64,000 nt of DNA. Origin: Pomphorhynchus laevis. Its lineage: Eukaryota; Acanthocephala; Palaeacanthocephala; Echinorhynchida; Pomphorhynchidae. Under the pieces are notes generated by a model, which was not told the DNA's origin, searched no databases, and saw only the letters and a program-made list of their open reading frames with translations. Position 1 is the stretch's first letter, and each line of letters starts with the position of its first letter. The position numbers and the translations under genes were made by a program. Location of the stretch: the NCBI GenBank assembly GCA_012934845.2, contig WNNJ02002277.1, forward strand, positions 1 through 64,000, written 5' to 3'. Positions 39,101-50,924 of this stretch are shown here, piece by piece.

Positions 39101-42100
39101 CCAACCTTGACAAGCTGGACTACGATGTAATGGAAAGACGTTCGAAAGCAATTCGGCATTCGCCCATCAGTAAGTACTTTATAACGCTTGATTCATAAAT
39201 TTTATGGTATTTTTCCCGAAGGAGGCGTGAATACGGTCTTTGATTTATTTCAAATATCAAATATCCTTAAAGATGAACAAGTACGCAATATATTTTGTAT
39301 AGATGTTAAAGACCTTGAGAATTCCAGTTGTGAATATCTATTAATTGGTACTTGCCTTTCCGAAGCCCACTTGCGTACATTAACTCGGTATATCGGTCGC
39401 CTGGTAAGAAAACTGAACTTTAATTTTGCTTTTTAAATATTTTTTCCGTGATATGATAATATCACAATTAAATTTTGTTAATTATTAACAAAATTAACAA
39501 AATAATTTTGTTAATAATTACGACTTTCCCTACGTATTTCGACAACGCGACCTTGTGGCTTTTACGTGTGCTAACAGCTAGAAGTCAAGAGAGAGTACAT
39601 GCACGATGCTTGAACACCGTACATAGAGTTTGCAATGCATACGCCTTCACCATTCGGCTACGGGTGCTAATTAATACCAATTAATGATTAATAATAATTA
39701 TTAATAAATATATTATATTAATAATTAATAATTAATACTATATATTAATATTATATAATAATATATAATAATATTATTAATAATATATAATTAATATTAT
39801 ATAATATTAATAATTAATACGTATTAATACCGAAGCGTTATTACGATATTTATTTTTACAATATTTTAATCGTACATTTATTTATCCTTCGTATATTGAT
39901 ATCGCATAATTTAGGAATCTATAAATATTAGAATATTCTAAAAATATTAAACTGTTTGTTTTCCATTTAAAATCTTATTGTAAATTCTTCATTAACTAAA
40001 AGATAGTTTCTATTTAATTGTTTCGAGTAACAATTGAAGCTTTGATAATAGTTTCTGTACAAACGAGTGTTTATCTTCTATTTGAGATAACATTATTTCA
40101 AATAGGAGATAAATTATATAACCTTTCAGGTATAGATGCATGTTATAAATGTCTAAACAAGAAACATCTCTAAGTTGAAATAGCCCGACTTTAGAGAATA
40201 CTCAAAATACATATATATTGTGTGAAGATAAAGTTCACCTGTTATTTCAATGTAATAATCTATAAATATAAAATGTACATCTGTAATTGAAGTAAAAGCC
40301 AATCAATGAAATATTTACTCTCGCTGTAGATCAACAAATTGATTTACAGTCAGCGTATTAACCATTTTAATATTCTCTATTAATAACAGACTTGATGATG
40401 GCGTGGGCAGCCGTAAACCGTCGTGATCATCCTTTGACAGATATCTTCCCTATCCGCAAGGAATCAACACTCATAGGTCACGGCCTTCACATCATAGAGA
40501 AACGGCACATCAGAGATGTATGCAGAGGTTTACCAGATAGGGTGCGCACTGTATGGAACAATTTACCTGCTCACATAGTAGCATGTACATCAAAAACTGC
40601 ATTCAAACGACAATTGAAGAACTTTGTGACTACAATTACATGACATTTTTTCATTTTCTTTTTGTTTTAACTTTGTGACTATTGTGAATCACCTTGTAAC
40701 GAGCTTTTGCTCACTCTGGTGTAAATTAACAATAATAACAAGTAGCTTGGGATAAGGACGCGCTTTTAAATGATGACTACATATAAATCATAGAAATTAT
40801 TAAATCATCGAAAATAATCAACGACATTATTCCTTTGCAAATGTTTTTATTTACTGTAAAAGTAATACTAAACAAAAAATTGTAAAATATATAAATCATC
40901 AAAAGAAGTTATTTAAAGTGACGATTTGAAATGGGTTAATAGAAAAAAGCCTGTAACCTATAGTATTATAATTTAATAGTAATATTTAAATGGGTTAATA
41001 ATTGTATTAGTATAAAATATCAAGTATAAAATATGAGGCTAAATAAATTCAATAAATGAATTTGTGTTTAAATAAAATATATAAATTAATATTTTCACAG
41101 TATTGATATTATTTTGTTATTCTTAATAAATTATATATTTGCTAAATTTTGATTATTTTTTTATCTAAATTCTTAAGCGAAAATTTTTTATAGATATTAA
41201 ATAATATACTTTGTATTAGAATAAGACACTTGATAATCAAATTTAATCAGAGGAAAAATACGTCATTAACGTGTATTTGACCCAACTGCTAGGTTAAGTT
41301 AAGAAACAGAGCCCAAACCTGGTATCATAGCAGTAAAAAATTTATAGATATTAAATAATATACTTTGTATTAGAATAAGACACTATAAAAAATATAATTA
41401 GTTCACACAATTATATATACAATTGATCATTCAAAACTTTACTGGATTTATAAGATAAAAATACATTTTTAAATTTATGTACAAATCATGTAGCTTCAGT
41501 TAAGTGATCAGTAAAATGTAGTGTGTTGAACTTAATGAAGCCGAAATAAAACTGTAAATGTAAACGCACCCGCTCGCATTGCATGTGAAAGTGTTTACTA
41601 ATCGTACAATAATTAATAGATGCATTGAATATGTTTACACGATTGAATAGTGAAATTATTTGAACGATGGTTCAAATAACATGGCAGTAGCACATCTAAT
41701 GACATTCAATCTTTATTCTAAAACACAGTAAATATTAAATTTGTATGCAATTTTTATTTATATCTTTATTCTATTGGAAATAATTTATTATTCATTTTAA
41801 AACAATTATTTTTTTAAGATTAAAATATGTCATTTCAATTTTATAGTACAAACAAAATATGTCGACTCAATTCAGTAACCTGAATTATCTTAATTGACAG
41901 TCTACCTAAATGAAATCTAAATTTTTCAACAAGATTTAAAAATTTGTATTAAATCAAAAATAGTGTTGGTGAACAAACACTATGTTTTTCTCTCTACTAT
42001 CAGCAACTATTGAAATATAAAATAAATTTTCATTAAAAATGTCATAAATCGATAAATCGATCTAAATCATTATTTTTAGTTTTGAATCTAATCTTATTAC

Positions 42101-44424
42101 TTTTTATAATAGTCCTATATTAAAATCAATAGTTTGAGTTTATTAAATAGCATTTGTTTCAGTTAAGTGACATCTTATTCAACACAATATGTCCTTATTC
42201 AATTATCGCACCAATAATAAGCATCATGTTCTTGTGCAATTCCCACGAACGTGCATTATAAAGATAGTAATCTCGTTTAAATATAAATTATTTCGTTTAT
42301 TTGTCTATTTGCCAAAATGTGAAATGTTTTTCTATTTGAAAGTACAGACTGGTGCAGCTGGATAGCGATCCCAAATACAAAACAACTGATAAAAACGTAA
42401 ATAGCTGGAAGGTAATTTATGCAGGTATGTGCGTTGACTCTTGAAGACATCTTATTTTACATAAATTAGTATTATACTAATTTATGGTAATTTATGAAGG
42501 CCTGGGCTATTAAAATAATTTTTATAAATAGAAAATTATTTTATAAAATCTTATATTTTATTAATTACTATTAATTAATCTTATTTGTTAATTAAAATTA
42601 TTAATTATTTATAACGTAGATCAGTTAACGTAGACTCACTTAAGTGATCTGATGTTTTATAATTGGAAGATTAGTAAATACATTTGTTTGATCGAATAAA
42701 GCTTTTGTGCAGCTTCCCAAGTCACAACATTTTTCAATATCAATATTTTTCGATATTAATCCTGCTTTAAAATTGTGAATTAAAGAGAATGATTCGACAT
42801 TAATTTTTTGCATAATGCCATTTAAATCATAAGTATACAAAATATTATTAAAAATAAAATTAAACTCTTGAGCGGAAAATGTTTATGGATGGGTAATAAA
42901 TTTTATACATTAAATGAGAGCAAATTTAAATTAGTATTAGAGCAAGATACTAGATAATCAAATTACTAGATAATCAGAGAAATACGTCATTAGCATGTAT
43001 TTGGCCCATTAGTATTAGAGCAAGATACTAGATAATCAAATTACTAGCAGTTCCTTATGATAACCTCTAATTCTTATTCAGAAGCATCGTCTGTTATAAA
43101 AGTCATTTTCATAAAAATGAAATGAGTTTCACCAAAGTTTTACAAATAATGTTATTTGGTAGGATATCCATTCGTGCTTAATGCTTTTGACATGTTGGAG
43201 GTGCCGGAATGGTTGCGATTTCAAATTAGCTAGCGACACTGTTTCGTAGTTTCAAGTTAAAGTAGTTTAACTTAAAACGTAGTTTCAAGTTGAACTCGCC
43301 TCTATAGCAAAACTATTTAGAAAAACTACTTAAAGTTTTTTTAACTTCGAGTAGTTTATTACTGTGTTCGTTGTATAAACTAGTTTATGACTAGTTTTTT
43401 TACTATGTTCGTTGTACTTCTGTCTGACTACATAGAATGTAGTTTAATGGTCTGTAATGACCAATATGTTACCAGTCACAATAGACCATTTAAATTTGTT
43501 TAAGGAAATAACGATGCTAATAAACCATTTAAATTTGTTTAAAATTAAAATGGTCTATTTAAAATTTAATTAAATTATTTATTTTTTTTGCTAATAAAGT
43601 ATTGCATTCTACTTGCTAGCATTAGTGTAAGAACATATAGATTTTACAAATATGAATTGTACCTTAAATTCCATTAATTATTTCCTGTCTTTTGTGTCAT
43701 TGTTGTGACTCTTGGTTCAACTGATCAACTTTATGTTCGTAATTGCTACACTGCACTAAATTTAGCGTTCAAAAGTAGATTTAATTTATCATTCAAATTC
43801 ATCAAACGCCATCTCATTATCTTTTAATTTTTTACTGCGGCATGTAAATAATCAGCAATTGTATCTAAAGTTTAGCCTAAGTATATAATTAAACCGTTAT
43901 TAAAGTAATGTTTCAACGATAAATTATACTTTTAGTGACAGAAACGGTTACATTTAACGTTAGTCATTTGATGTTGGCATATTAAAATTGTTAAATAGAA
44001 AATATTGCTTTATCGGTTTATAATTAATTGATAAATCAATATCTCAATGTATTCGTCTTGTTTAAAATAAGCTCATAAATATTAAGCCAGTTTAGCTAAA
44101 CAAAAGTGTTTATTTGAAAATAATACCTGTAAATTTTTGACATGTTTTTACAAACAAATTAATACATTCAAACGCTTATTGCCGCAAATGCAAATATTTT
44201 AAATAATCTTATCGTTTTTGTTCATTCTCTTTGTGAAATATATTTTTATAAAAGATCGAATTTCGATTCATTTGTTCTCGAACAATCGAACTAGAGAGCT
44301 ATATGATATTGAAGGATTATGGATGTATGGAAAGAAATTAGATAATCACTGCAACGAATACTACAAGAATGTACAGAAGAACATTGACATGCTTAATGCA
44401 ATTTCTGCGGATCGTGAATACTAA
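36128..44424 (+). CDS. MALSU1: MALSU1 / RsfS (C7orf30) mitochondrial ribosome silencing factor
   Basis: Five exons, 36128-36257, 39089-39169, 39222-39403, 42343-42424 and 44255-44424, join in phase to 645 nt (214 residues). Exon 1 starts MALRNTAIN and continues with Lys, Arg and Ser but little acid, as expected of a mitochondrial import signal. Exons 3-5 hold the RsfS fold: FCIDVKDLENSSCEYLLIGT, then SEAHLRTL, SWKVIYAD, ISIHLF and the family signature RELYDIEGLW. RsfS proteins bind uL14 on the large ribosomal subunit and keep it from joining the small subunit; the animal member acts in mitochondria during 39S assembly. Intron 1 contains the cox3/cox1 mitochondrial insertion and intron 3 a LINE tail. 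Intron 2 is only 52 nt. The last 32 nt of coding sequence overlap the 3' end of the gene on the other strand. Confidence 0.9.
38100..38260 (+). pseudogene. Mitochondrial cox3-like fragment (numt)
   Basis: One frame reads YFFLITEFHELHVEVGTLL, closely resembling the conserved FHGLHV.IGTL block of cytochrome c oxidase subunit III. It lies directly before the cox1-like array in MALSU1 intron 1, so both could have come in one insertion. Confidence 0.55.
38400..38870 (+). pseudogene. Mitochondrial cox1-like fragment (numt) with 123-bp tandem triplication
   Basis: The reading frame repeats FILIFxIxRLTMVMLANSRLGTSFYYM three times and ends VVAHFHCVENGVVFTLF. This is the GGLTGVMLANSSLD...[20 protein letters not shown] region of COX1. 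The phrase TTACCGGGATATxCGTCTT starts at about 38445, 38568 and 38691, a period of 123 bp (41 codons). In LANS-R-L the R codon is AGG where COX1 has Ser, which fits an invertebrate mitochondrial code. Gly-to-Arg/Glu changes show loss of constraint. Confidence 0.85.
40385..40740 (+). mobile_element. LINE 3' fragment (C-terminal RT tail)
   Basis: The 83-codon frame at 40392 reads GHGLHIIEKRHIRD, GLPDRVRTVWNNLPAHIVAC and FKRQLKNF, the typical end of a LINE RT protein. It ends ACATGA, then a short 3' region and TAACAATAATAACAA. Lies in MALSU1 intron 3. Confidence 0.75.
41215..41390. repeat. Dispersed repeat family C, copy 1
   Basis: TTTGTATTAGAATAAGACAC occurs twice here, around AATACGTCATTAACGTGTAT. 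Similar text occurs at 42650-43045 and, inverted, at 60390-60500 and 60850-61345. Confidence 0.7.
42425..44254 (+). other. MALSU1 intron 4
   Basis: 1.8 kb, phase GCA G|AT CGA. Contains repeat family C and several GTAGTTTCAAGTT phrases near 43235-43285. No further exon needed. Confidence 0.6.
42650..43045. repeat. Dispersed repeat family C, copy 2
   Basis: Contains AAATACGTCATTAGCATGTA, a doubled GAGCAAGATACTAGATAATC and, at its left, AAGCTTTTGTGCAGCTTCCC. The last is the complement of a phrase at about 61118-61140. In MALSU1 intron 4. Confidence 0.7.
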
Positions 44425-46042
44425 TATCAAGTTGTGTTTGCTTATTTGCTAGATCTTGTAATTGTTGATAATATTTCACATTTAATGGAAAAATATCCGT
44501 AAGAATAAGTCTTTTTATCTTGACCGGTGGTTCTTCAATAAGTGCTATCAATATTTTCCAAGCATCTTCATCAAACGGCATGCTTTCTAAGTGTACGCAC
44601 TCCAGCTCCGGTAGGTATTTCAGTTCTTTAAGAATGTTGTTAAAACCGGTGTTGTGATTAGTATTGTCGAATTTAGGAGTAACAAGCAAATACCGAATAG
44701 TTAACGATTGAAGTCTACGTGAATTGTGAAGTAAGTTTGCAAGGTGGTTTAGTCCCATTGCACTAACAAGCACGTTACTAAGGCAGAGTTCAACAAGTGA
44801 ACTTTGAAATGTTGGTAGCGACGAGGGACTACTGCTACTGCTCGTGATGCATCCGGCTTCGGCGCACACAAATAAGCAGTTTTTATGTAGTACACGGGAA
44901 TAAGCTGTGTCTATATGCACACAAAGGCCACCGTTACGATCATTTCTAAATGGTGAACTCAGAGTAAAGCATCCACAGCAACATAACATGTGTGCTAATG
45001 AGCATAGCACATCGCCTTCAACGTAGACGTTCTGCATGAATATTTTTCGTAGATAATCCTTGCGGCATGCATATCCGATTGTAATCAACATACTCCTACA
45101 TAGTTGGCAATTCACAACTGCAATATCCCGGCTTCTTCCGTTTAGCAAACGTTTGAAATCCATTATATGATTTGACTTCATTGGTCGTGCAGGGCTGAGG
45201 TTGTCCAATCTAAGATACTTCAAATCAAGACGATAACGTTTTATAGGGTGAGGAATCCTGTCCACAGTTTTTGAACTAACAGCTTCCCATCCACGGTTGT
45301 ACATTTTTAACAACGTGAATCTTATAGCCAAGCAGTGTGCAATATGTGACTTCAAATCACTTACAGTGAGACTGTCAAAATTACGTAAGAGTAGACCAAT
45401 GAAAAAGTCTGCCAACTTGGTTGATGTCTTATAATCAATTCCCCTACCTTCAATGCATAGTTTTTTTGTGTTTTCTTTCAGTAACCTGTACTCTTTATGA
45501 AGTTTATGCAGTAGGCCGGCTTGTTCTGTTTGATTGATAATCAGCATTAAATAGTCACGTCGAAGTTCGTTTTCAAATTCAATACAGTCTGCATTGCTTT
45601 GTTGAGCAACCTGGAATTCCAATCGTAGGGAGCAAAGCATTTTGGTGGGAAATAATAAAATACACTGTCTGGACGTCGTTTCTATTAAAGTCCGTTCAAG
45701 TAGTGCGAATTTGCTAAGATAAACATTAGCGAATGCTTGCTGCCCTGTAGAGCCAGATGAGAGAATCGATTGCTCATAGCCTACAAAATCGGTTGATCTG
45801 CACCGCAGAAGAATTGTAATCAGATCAATCCACTTATCTGAATTGCTGTCTAATAAATTGCACAGATAAACTGTTCGAAATGATACGCTGTCTATAAATC
45901 GGGATCTGGATTTCGCAGATGTAGTTTTACTATTTTGACTGTAACGTTCGGCAATCTGCTGCCGGATGGACTTGGACAGGACGAAGTTCTCTTCGATTGA
46001 ACAAACACAAAGATTAAATAGTGAACAATTACGTTTGCTCAT
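44393..46042 (-). CDS. Intronless 549-residue protein with BC-box-like N-terminus and leucine-rich segments
   Basis: One uninterrupted reading frame, far longer than any other here, with higher GC than its surroundings. Residues 7-16, SLFNLCVCSI, fit the elongin B/C-binding BC-box pattern (S/T/A/P)-L-x3-C-x3-(A/I/L/V). No clear Cul2 or Cul5 box follows. The centre has a Cys-rich stretch (SLAHMLCCCGC). The C-terminal third has leucine-rich-repeat-like strips: LVELCLSNVLVSAMGLNHL, LQSLTIRYLL, LPELECVHL and IKRLILTDIF. BC-box plus C-terminal leucine-rich repeats would suit a cullin-RING substrate receptor such as LRRC41 (MUF1), but I see no decisive similarity, so this is inference. It converges with MALSU1 and the coding ends overlap by 32 nt. 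The lack of introns, unlike all neighbours, could mean an old retrocopy. The start is the first Met of the frame. Confidence 0.75.
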   Translation of the reverse strand: MSKRNCSLFNLCVCSIEENFVLSKSIRQQIAERYSQNSKTTSAKSRSRFIDSVSFRTVYLCNLLDSNSDKWIDLITILLRCRSTDFVGYEQSILSSGSTGQQAFANVYLSKFALLERTLIETTSRQCILLFPTKMLCSLRLEFQVAQQSNADCIEFENELRRDYLMLIINQTEQAGLLHKLHKEYRLLKENTKKLCIEGRGIDYKTSTKLADFFIGLLLRNFDSLTVSDLKSHIAHCLAIRFTLLKMYNRGWEAVSSKTVDRIPHPIKRYRLDLKYLRLDNLSPARPMKSNHIMDFKRLLNGRSRDIAVVNCQLCRSMLITIGYACRKDYLRKIFMQNVYVEGDVLCSLAHMLCCCGCFTLSSPFRNDRNGGLCVHIDTAYSRVLHKNCLFVCAEAGCITSSSSSPSSLPTFQSSLVELCLSNVLVSAMGLNHLANLLHNSRRLQSLTIRYLLVTPKFDNTNHNTGFNNILKELKYLPELECVHLESMPFDEDAWKILIALIEEPPVKIKRLILTDIFPLNVKYYQQLQDLANKQTQLDISIHDPQKLH

Positions 46043-46736
46043 ATGCTAATTCGATCTAGTGAATTCCAAAATGTGTAATAACAATTATATTAATTCTTTG
46101 TGACTTTAAAATGTTTAAATATATCAAAGTTAAATAATTAAAAATGATGATGTTTGCCCGAAATCGTAATTATGTTGTTTTGACTGGAGTAAAAATGCTT
46201 GGAACTCTCGATATTCCAGTATATTCGAGTGATCAGTTATAATTCTAACTTCTCGTAATTCACGGAGAATGGCGTCAAATGTAAACATCAGTCAAATTGG
46301 TAGCAAATAGTATTTTTATTACAAATACTTATTATTTTTGTGTTTTATTGGAATACACTGACTTGAATGAGTTAAATTTTAACTAATTCTGTTAGCATAG
46401 TACTAATGGCATTACAATGGTCTGAGAACAAAGTTCGAATGTTTTTATATAAAATTACATTTATATGATGCTTCTTCAATGAACACTTGCATAACATAAC
46501 TCATCATCAAACGGAATGCGTTCTGAGTGCACGCGCACCACCTTGCTAAACTTAATAATTTAACGTTTGATAATGGAAATTCGGATATTTTTTGAAAATA
46601 TGTGGATTTGGCAATTTAGCTGTTTGAGAGTTAACTCGTATAATAATTTATTTATTTATATTATTTATTTTAACTCGTATATAATTTTACATTCTGCGGT
46701 TAAATTATAAAAAACGTATCTGATAAAGGTATCATG
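46043..46736. other. Non-coding stretch upstream of the minus-strand 549-codon gene
   Basis: Should contain the promoter of that gene. I see no diagnostic motif and no other gene. Confidence 0.5.
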
Positions 46737-47380
46737 TGAGAAAGCAAGCAGAGATAGCAATTAAAATTCCTGTCGAATTAAATTAGGATCATCCGGAAAG
46801 CACGTTGTCAGTTTAAAGAGGCTATGCACATGCTACTACGTTAGCGAATTCTCGGAGATGCCTTTTAAATATATCACAAGGCAGCCGAAACGACTGATGG
46901 TAGTTCACCCTACTGATGAGTGCTGTCAGCTACCATCAGCTCGTCTAGGAGTGATAAGGAAGTCTGCTCTGCATGTAATCGAACTCCGGTTTTTGGCGAA
47001 ATCTACGATTATGAAACTGAAGCTTATTAGCTCCCGGAGCACAGTTTTACACATTCTACGATTAAATTATAAAAACGTATCCGACAAAGGGATCCTGTGA
47101 GAGAGCAAGCAGCGACAGCAAATAAAATTCTTGCCGAATAAAATTAGGATGATCCGGAAAGCACGTTGTCAGTTTAAAGAGGCTAGGCCCATGTTACCAC
47201 GTTAGCAAATTCTCGGAGATGCCTTTTAAATATATCACAAGGCAGCCGAAACGACTGATGGTAGTTCACCCTACTGATGAGTGCTGCCGGCTACCATCAG
47301 CTCGTCTAGGAGTAATAAGGAAGTCTGCTCTGCATGTAATCGAACTCCGGATTTTGGCAAAATTTACGATTATATATATG
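46737..47380 (+). repeat. 361-bp tandem repeat, SINE-like, two copies
   Basis: ATGCCTTTTAAATATATCAC occurs at 46858 and 47219 with long near-identical flanks (period 361); the second copy is cut short. Inside lies a hairpin, CTGATGGTAG...CTACCATCAG. The run CGTCTAGGAGTGATAAGGAAG...GTAATCGAACTCCGG resembles a tRNA body with a B-box-like TCGAACTCC, which would suit a tRNA-derived SINE; that is inference. The 80-codon frames here are not genes. Confidence 0.75.
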
Positions 47381-47384
47381 AAAA

Positions 47385-47575
47385 GCAAGCTACAGTGGGT
47401 AAAGAGAAGCCATAATCATGACGAAGACGATGAAGAAGAGTCGAGTGATCGTCGATGTCAAAAGCAGATGATAGATCAATAGAAACTATGACACTACATG
47501 ATTTTTGATTGCGTGCCATGAGTAAGTCGTTATAAACTTTAAGACAGGCAATGTCAGTAGAGTGATAAAAAAATT
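47385..47575 (-). mobile_element. LINE-A RT fragment, minus strand
   Basis: Matches the 32640-32830 part of the 31590-33310 copy (phrases CATAATCATGACGAAG and TAAGTCGTTATAAACTTT) covering the SSAFDIVD region of RT. Short, bounded by the 361-bp repeat and the next LINE-A 3' end. Confidence 0.75.
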
Positions 47576-47589
47576 ATTTTTACGTGGCA

Positions 47590-50500
47590 AATGGGTGCCG
47601 GCGCACGCTTACATGACCACAAAATAAAAACAATCAAAATCATGTGTCGAAGTAAGCACGGAGGCGATATTTGAATCCAATAAAGGAGGGAGCGCGGCGG
47701 ACGTTGCGAGGGAGCTCATTCTAGGCGAGTAAACCCGCGACGAGGAAGGATCGGAGACCGTAGTTGTTAGAGTAATTGGGAACGTGGACTAAGATGAATG
47801 ATGTGAACGAAGTGATAGAGAAGTGGGATGAGTGTCGTCTAAGGAAGAGAGGTTGATGAACGATGGGACGCCGACAGCGATGATACGAACGAGTTGTATG
47901 TGGATGGTGTGCCAAAAGAATTGGGCAAGATAGTGGATGTGTGATCAAAGCGACGGAGACGTAGGAGCACTCGAACGGCGGAGTTAATGATGCGTTGAAA
48001 GGGTAGGATGATGGATTTTCGAGAATTGGCGAAACGCTGAGGCAGGAATCGATTTAAAGGAAAAGAAACGATGAAAGAAGAGACACAGGATCGAAAGTCG
48101 ATAAGATGGTAGATACGGCGGATGTCACGAAGAATTAAGTTAGACGAACGAACCCTGTCACGGACTATGGGTTTAAGGGAATGTGATCATCGTAATGGAA
48201 TTGTAAGAAAGTAGGATTGTGGACTATGGGGATGATTGATGATACAAAAGATACAGTGGGAGTATATATGTTAGGTTGACGAAGGAGGATCCACATTACT
48301 TTAGGCTTGTCGGAATTGAGAACGAGACGAAGATGTGAGAGACGTTTGTAGATAGAAGATAGACAGTTGGATGCAGAAATTGCGATATCTGTATGCGATG
48401 GGCGGGTTTATGTGCATGTATGAGGATGTCATTAGCGTATCGCATGACGTTAAAGGAGTAAGGTTTGATAAACGGAGAGAGATCGTCAAGTAAAAGAGAA
48501 GAAAGCAAGGCACCTAGAACTGAACCTTGTTGGACTCCGCGAAAAATATGGATGGAACATGATGAATTTGAACAGACGCGAAAAGTACGGGCCGATAGAT
48601 ATGAGATAAGCCATGCTACGGATGAGGAAGGAAAGCCGTAATCAACGAAGGCGAGAAAAGAGGATAAAGTTGTCGACGATGTCGAAGGCGGAGGTGTCGA
48701 TGGAGATGAGAACAGTATATAGAGCCTTGTGACGAGAAATGAGTCGGTCGTTGTGAACTTTCATGCAGGCGATTTCTGTTAAGTGATTAGAACGGAAAGT
48801 GGATTGGAAAGGAGGGTACAGATTGGATGAAGAGAGATAAACGTTGATCTGTATTAAGATAAGGCGCTCTAAAAGCTTGGAAAGAGTAGGGAGGAGTGAA
48901 ATCGGGCGATATCTAGAAGCAAGTGAGCCGTCGAGTGATTGTTACCTATGGAGGGGACGAACGATGGCGGATTCCTAGTGTAAAGGAAACATACGACTGC
49001 GGATGGACTAGTTAAACAAGATGGGGAGGAAAGGGGATATCGATGAGCATATGCATTTAAGTATAGGGGTAGGTAGGGGATCGGCAGATGAGGTTTCGTT
49101 GTGCAAGAACATGAGGACAGATGAGACTGCGACAGATGAGACAGGGAGAAGATGAAAGAGTTTCGTGAGTATGAGGCGAGTAGCAGTGAGATGGAATGGA
49201 GACGGGGTTGTCAGAGAACAACGTGGATACTTTGGTCTGAAGAAATGACAAATAATCATGGGGATTGATTTGGTAAGACGAAGAGGGGCGAGAAAGGATT
49301 GAGTTAAAAGTATGCCATAGAAACTTAGAGTTTAACGAAGTGTTAATTTATGGTGCCAGAATGAGTTCCATTTGGTATGTAGTAGGGTGAGATGAGACCG
49401 GTGAATAGCAAGATTGGAATCACATAAAGACAGAGTGAGTGAGCGGATATCACGTCTGAGAGAGCGGTGATAGACGTTTAAAGCATTTTGGAGTCGACGC
49501 TTTGATAGTAGGCATTGGATGTCAAAATAATTTTGCGAAGAGACGCGGGGTGATGGGCGAATGCAACAATGCCTCCGTGATTAGAAAATTTAGAATTATG
49601 CGAGCTGATGGGGCGGGCGGATTTGTTTAGTGAGCAACCGGCAGAGAGCAAACGGCGAATGGAGAGGTCGTCGGAATCGGAGTGCCAGGATTCGGTGAGC
49701 CAGAAGAGATCGATGGATTGCTTAGTGAATAGGTTGAGAATAAGATAGGATTTATGGAGAATAGATCTTGTGTTGAGGAGGCCGAGGCGGAAGCCGTGTG
49801 TGGTGATTAAAGGGGCTTGCGGAGAAGACACAAAGAGAGATGGAGCTCCATCGAATTTTGGGGTGGGTGTGGACAACTTGAAAATTTCCGGCGATTTTGG
49901 AAGAGGGTACGATCGGGGAAATGCGAGTGTTTAAAGAGGTCATGAGTTATATCGTTGGGAGAAGACAGAGAACGCGTGAGAGCGATGCCTGAAAACAGTT
50001 TTCAGGAGAGGGGGCTGAGAGTGATTAGATTGAGAAGATTTGTTTAGACAGATGAATGCGGCAGGAGAAATGTAGTTAAAAAGGATGGTTCATCCGCATG
50101 AACGAGACGAGAGGATGGATCTTAAGGCGGAATCATCATGTTCGAGACGTGATCGTAGAGATAAGGAGATGGAAGGAGTGATATTAGTGACAATAACTCA
50201 ACGATCGCGAGAAGGAAAGCGTGTCCGTAAAGGAGGACGTGTGACGTGAGTGGGTGAGATCACGATATGAGAACTGGTAGTTGGGGATTTGGAGGGAATT
50301 GATTTTAAGGTGGGAGACATAGAGGATAAATATAATATAGATGGTGGCAAGCGATGTTCGGAAAGATTATGAGTGGAAAGATCATGGACTTTGTTGATGG
50401 TTATTTTGATTGATGGATGTAAATTATTGAGAAACGAGGCAGGAGGAACGGGACGGGGGGTGTCGGGGAGTGAAGTTGACATGGGATGGGAAGTGTATAT

Positions 50501-50765
50501 GGTGACAGGATCAGTGGGTGGAGAAAGGACATTTGAAACGATAGGGTTGTTTGAGTGGACTTTTTGAATGTTGATATTTGCTTATGTGAGAGATTATGGA
50601 TTAATTTGTTTGGACAAAATCCACATATAAAGTATTCTTTAGACTTTCTGTGGTCGCAGGTGATTATTGTCCAGACTCTGCAGTTGTGTCGAACATTGTA
50701 CTTGCAGTTGAGCATAGTTGGTGTCGGTCGTGGCTATTTTCTTACGGCCTCCCATTAACGTCTTT
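47590..50765 (-). mobile_element. LINE-A, longest copy, minus strand (ORF1 remnant, partial endonuclease, RT, 3' end)
   Basis: Reading right to left: an ATG at about 50756 starts MGGRKKIATTDTNYAQL, with a shift into a Cys-rich stretch (CRVWTIITCD, YFICGFC) that looks like an ORF1 zinc knuckle. Next comes an endonuclease start (LGLLNTRSILHKS, DLFWLTESW) at 49876-49478, then a pre-RT linker (NSILSRPSS) with most of the endonuclease missing. RT has YANDILI in place of YADD near 48440. The 3' end GTAAGCGTGCGCCGG lies beside 47590. Many stops. This copy shows the gene order of the family. Confidence 0.85.
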
Positions 50766-50924
50766 GTGTGTTTAAGCTGTTAAGCTGCAACTGGTGAATT
50801 GATTGTTTGTTATTTATCTTTTAAGTAGTTATAACTAAGAATATTTAAGCCAGTAATTGTATGTTATATTATCTCACAAACTTGTTAAGTTTTTGTTTAT
50901 CTCACAAACTTTTTGATTAGTCCG

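Larger units (their letters stand above)
39404..42342 (+). other. MALSU1 intron 3
   Basis: AT-rich, with a low-complexity TTAATAATATATAA block (39680-39830), the LINE tail at 40385-40740 and one member of the TACGTCATTA repeat family near 41215-41390. Confidence 0.6.

Noticed and set aside
46877-46920. CGAAAC and CTGATGAG motifs suggesting a hammerhead ribozyme in the 361-bp unit
   Set aside because: Order is wrong (CGAAAC comes before CTGATGAG) and no short stem II links them; the next CGAAAC is about 320 nt on.
46858-47482. Two 80-87-codon frames beginning MPFKYITRQPKRLM
   Set aside because: They are copies of the 361-bp tandem repeat, and the second runs into LINE debris. Repeated DNA, not genes.
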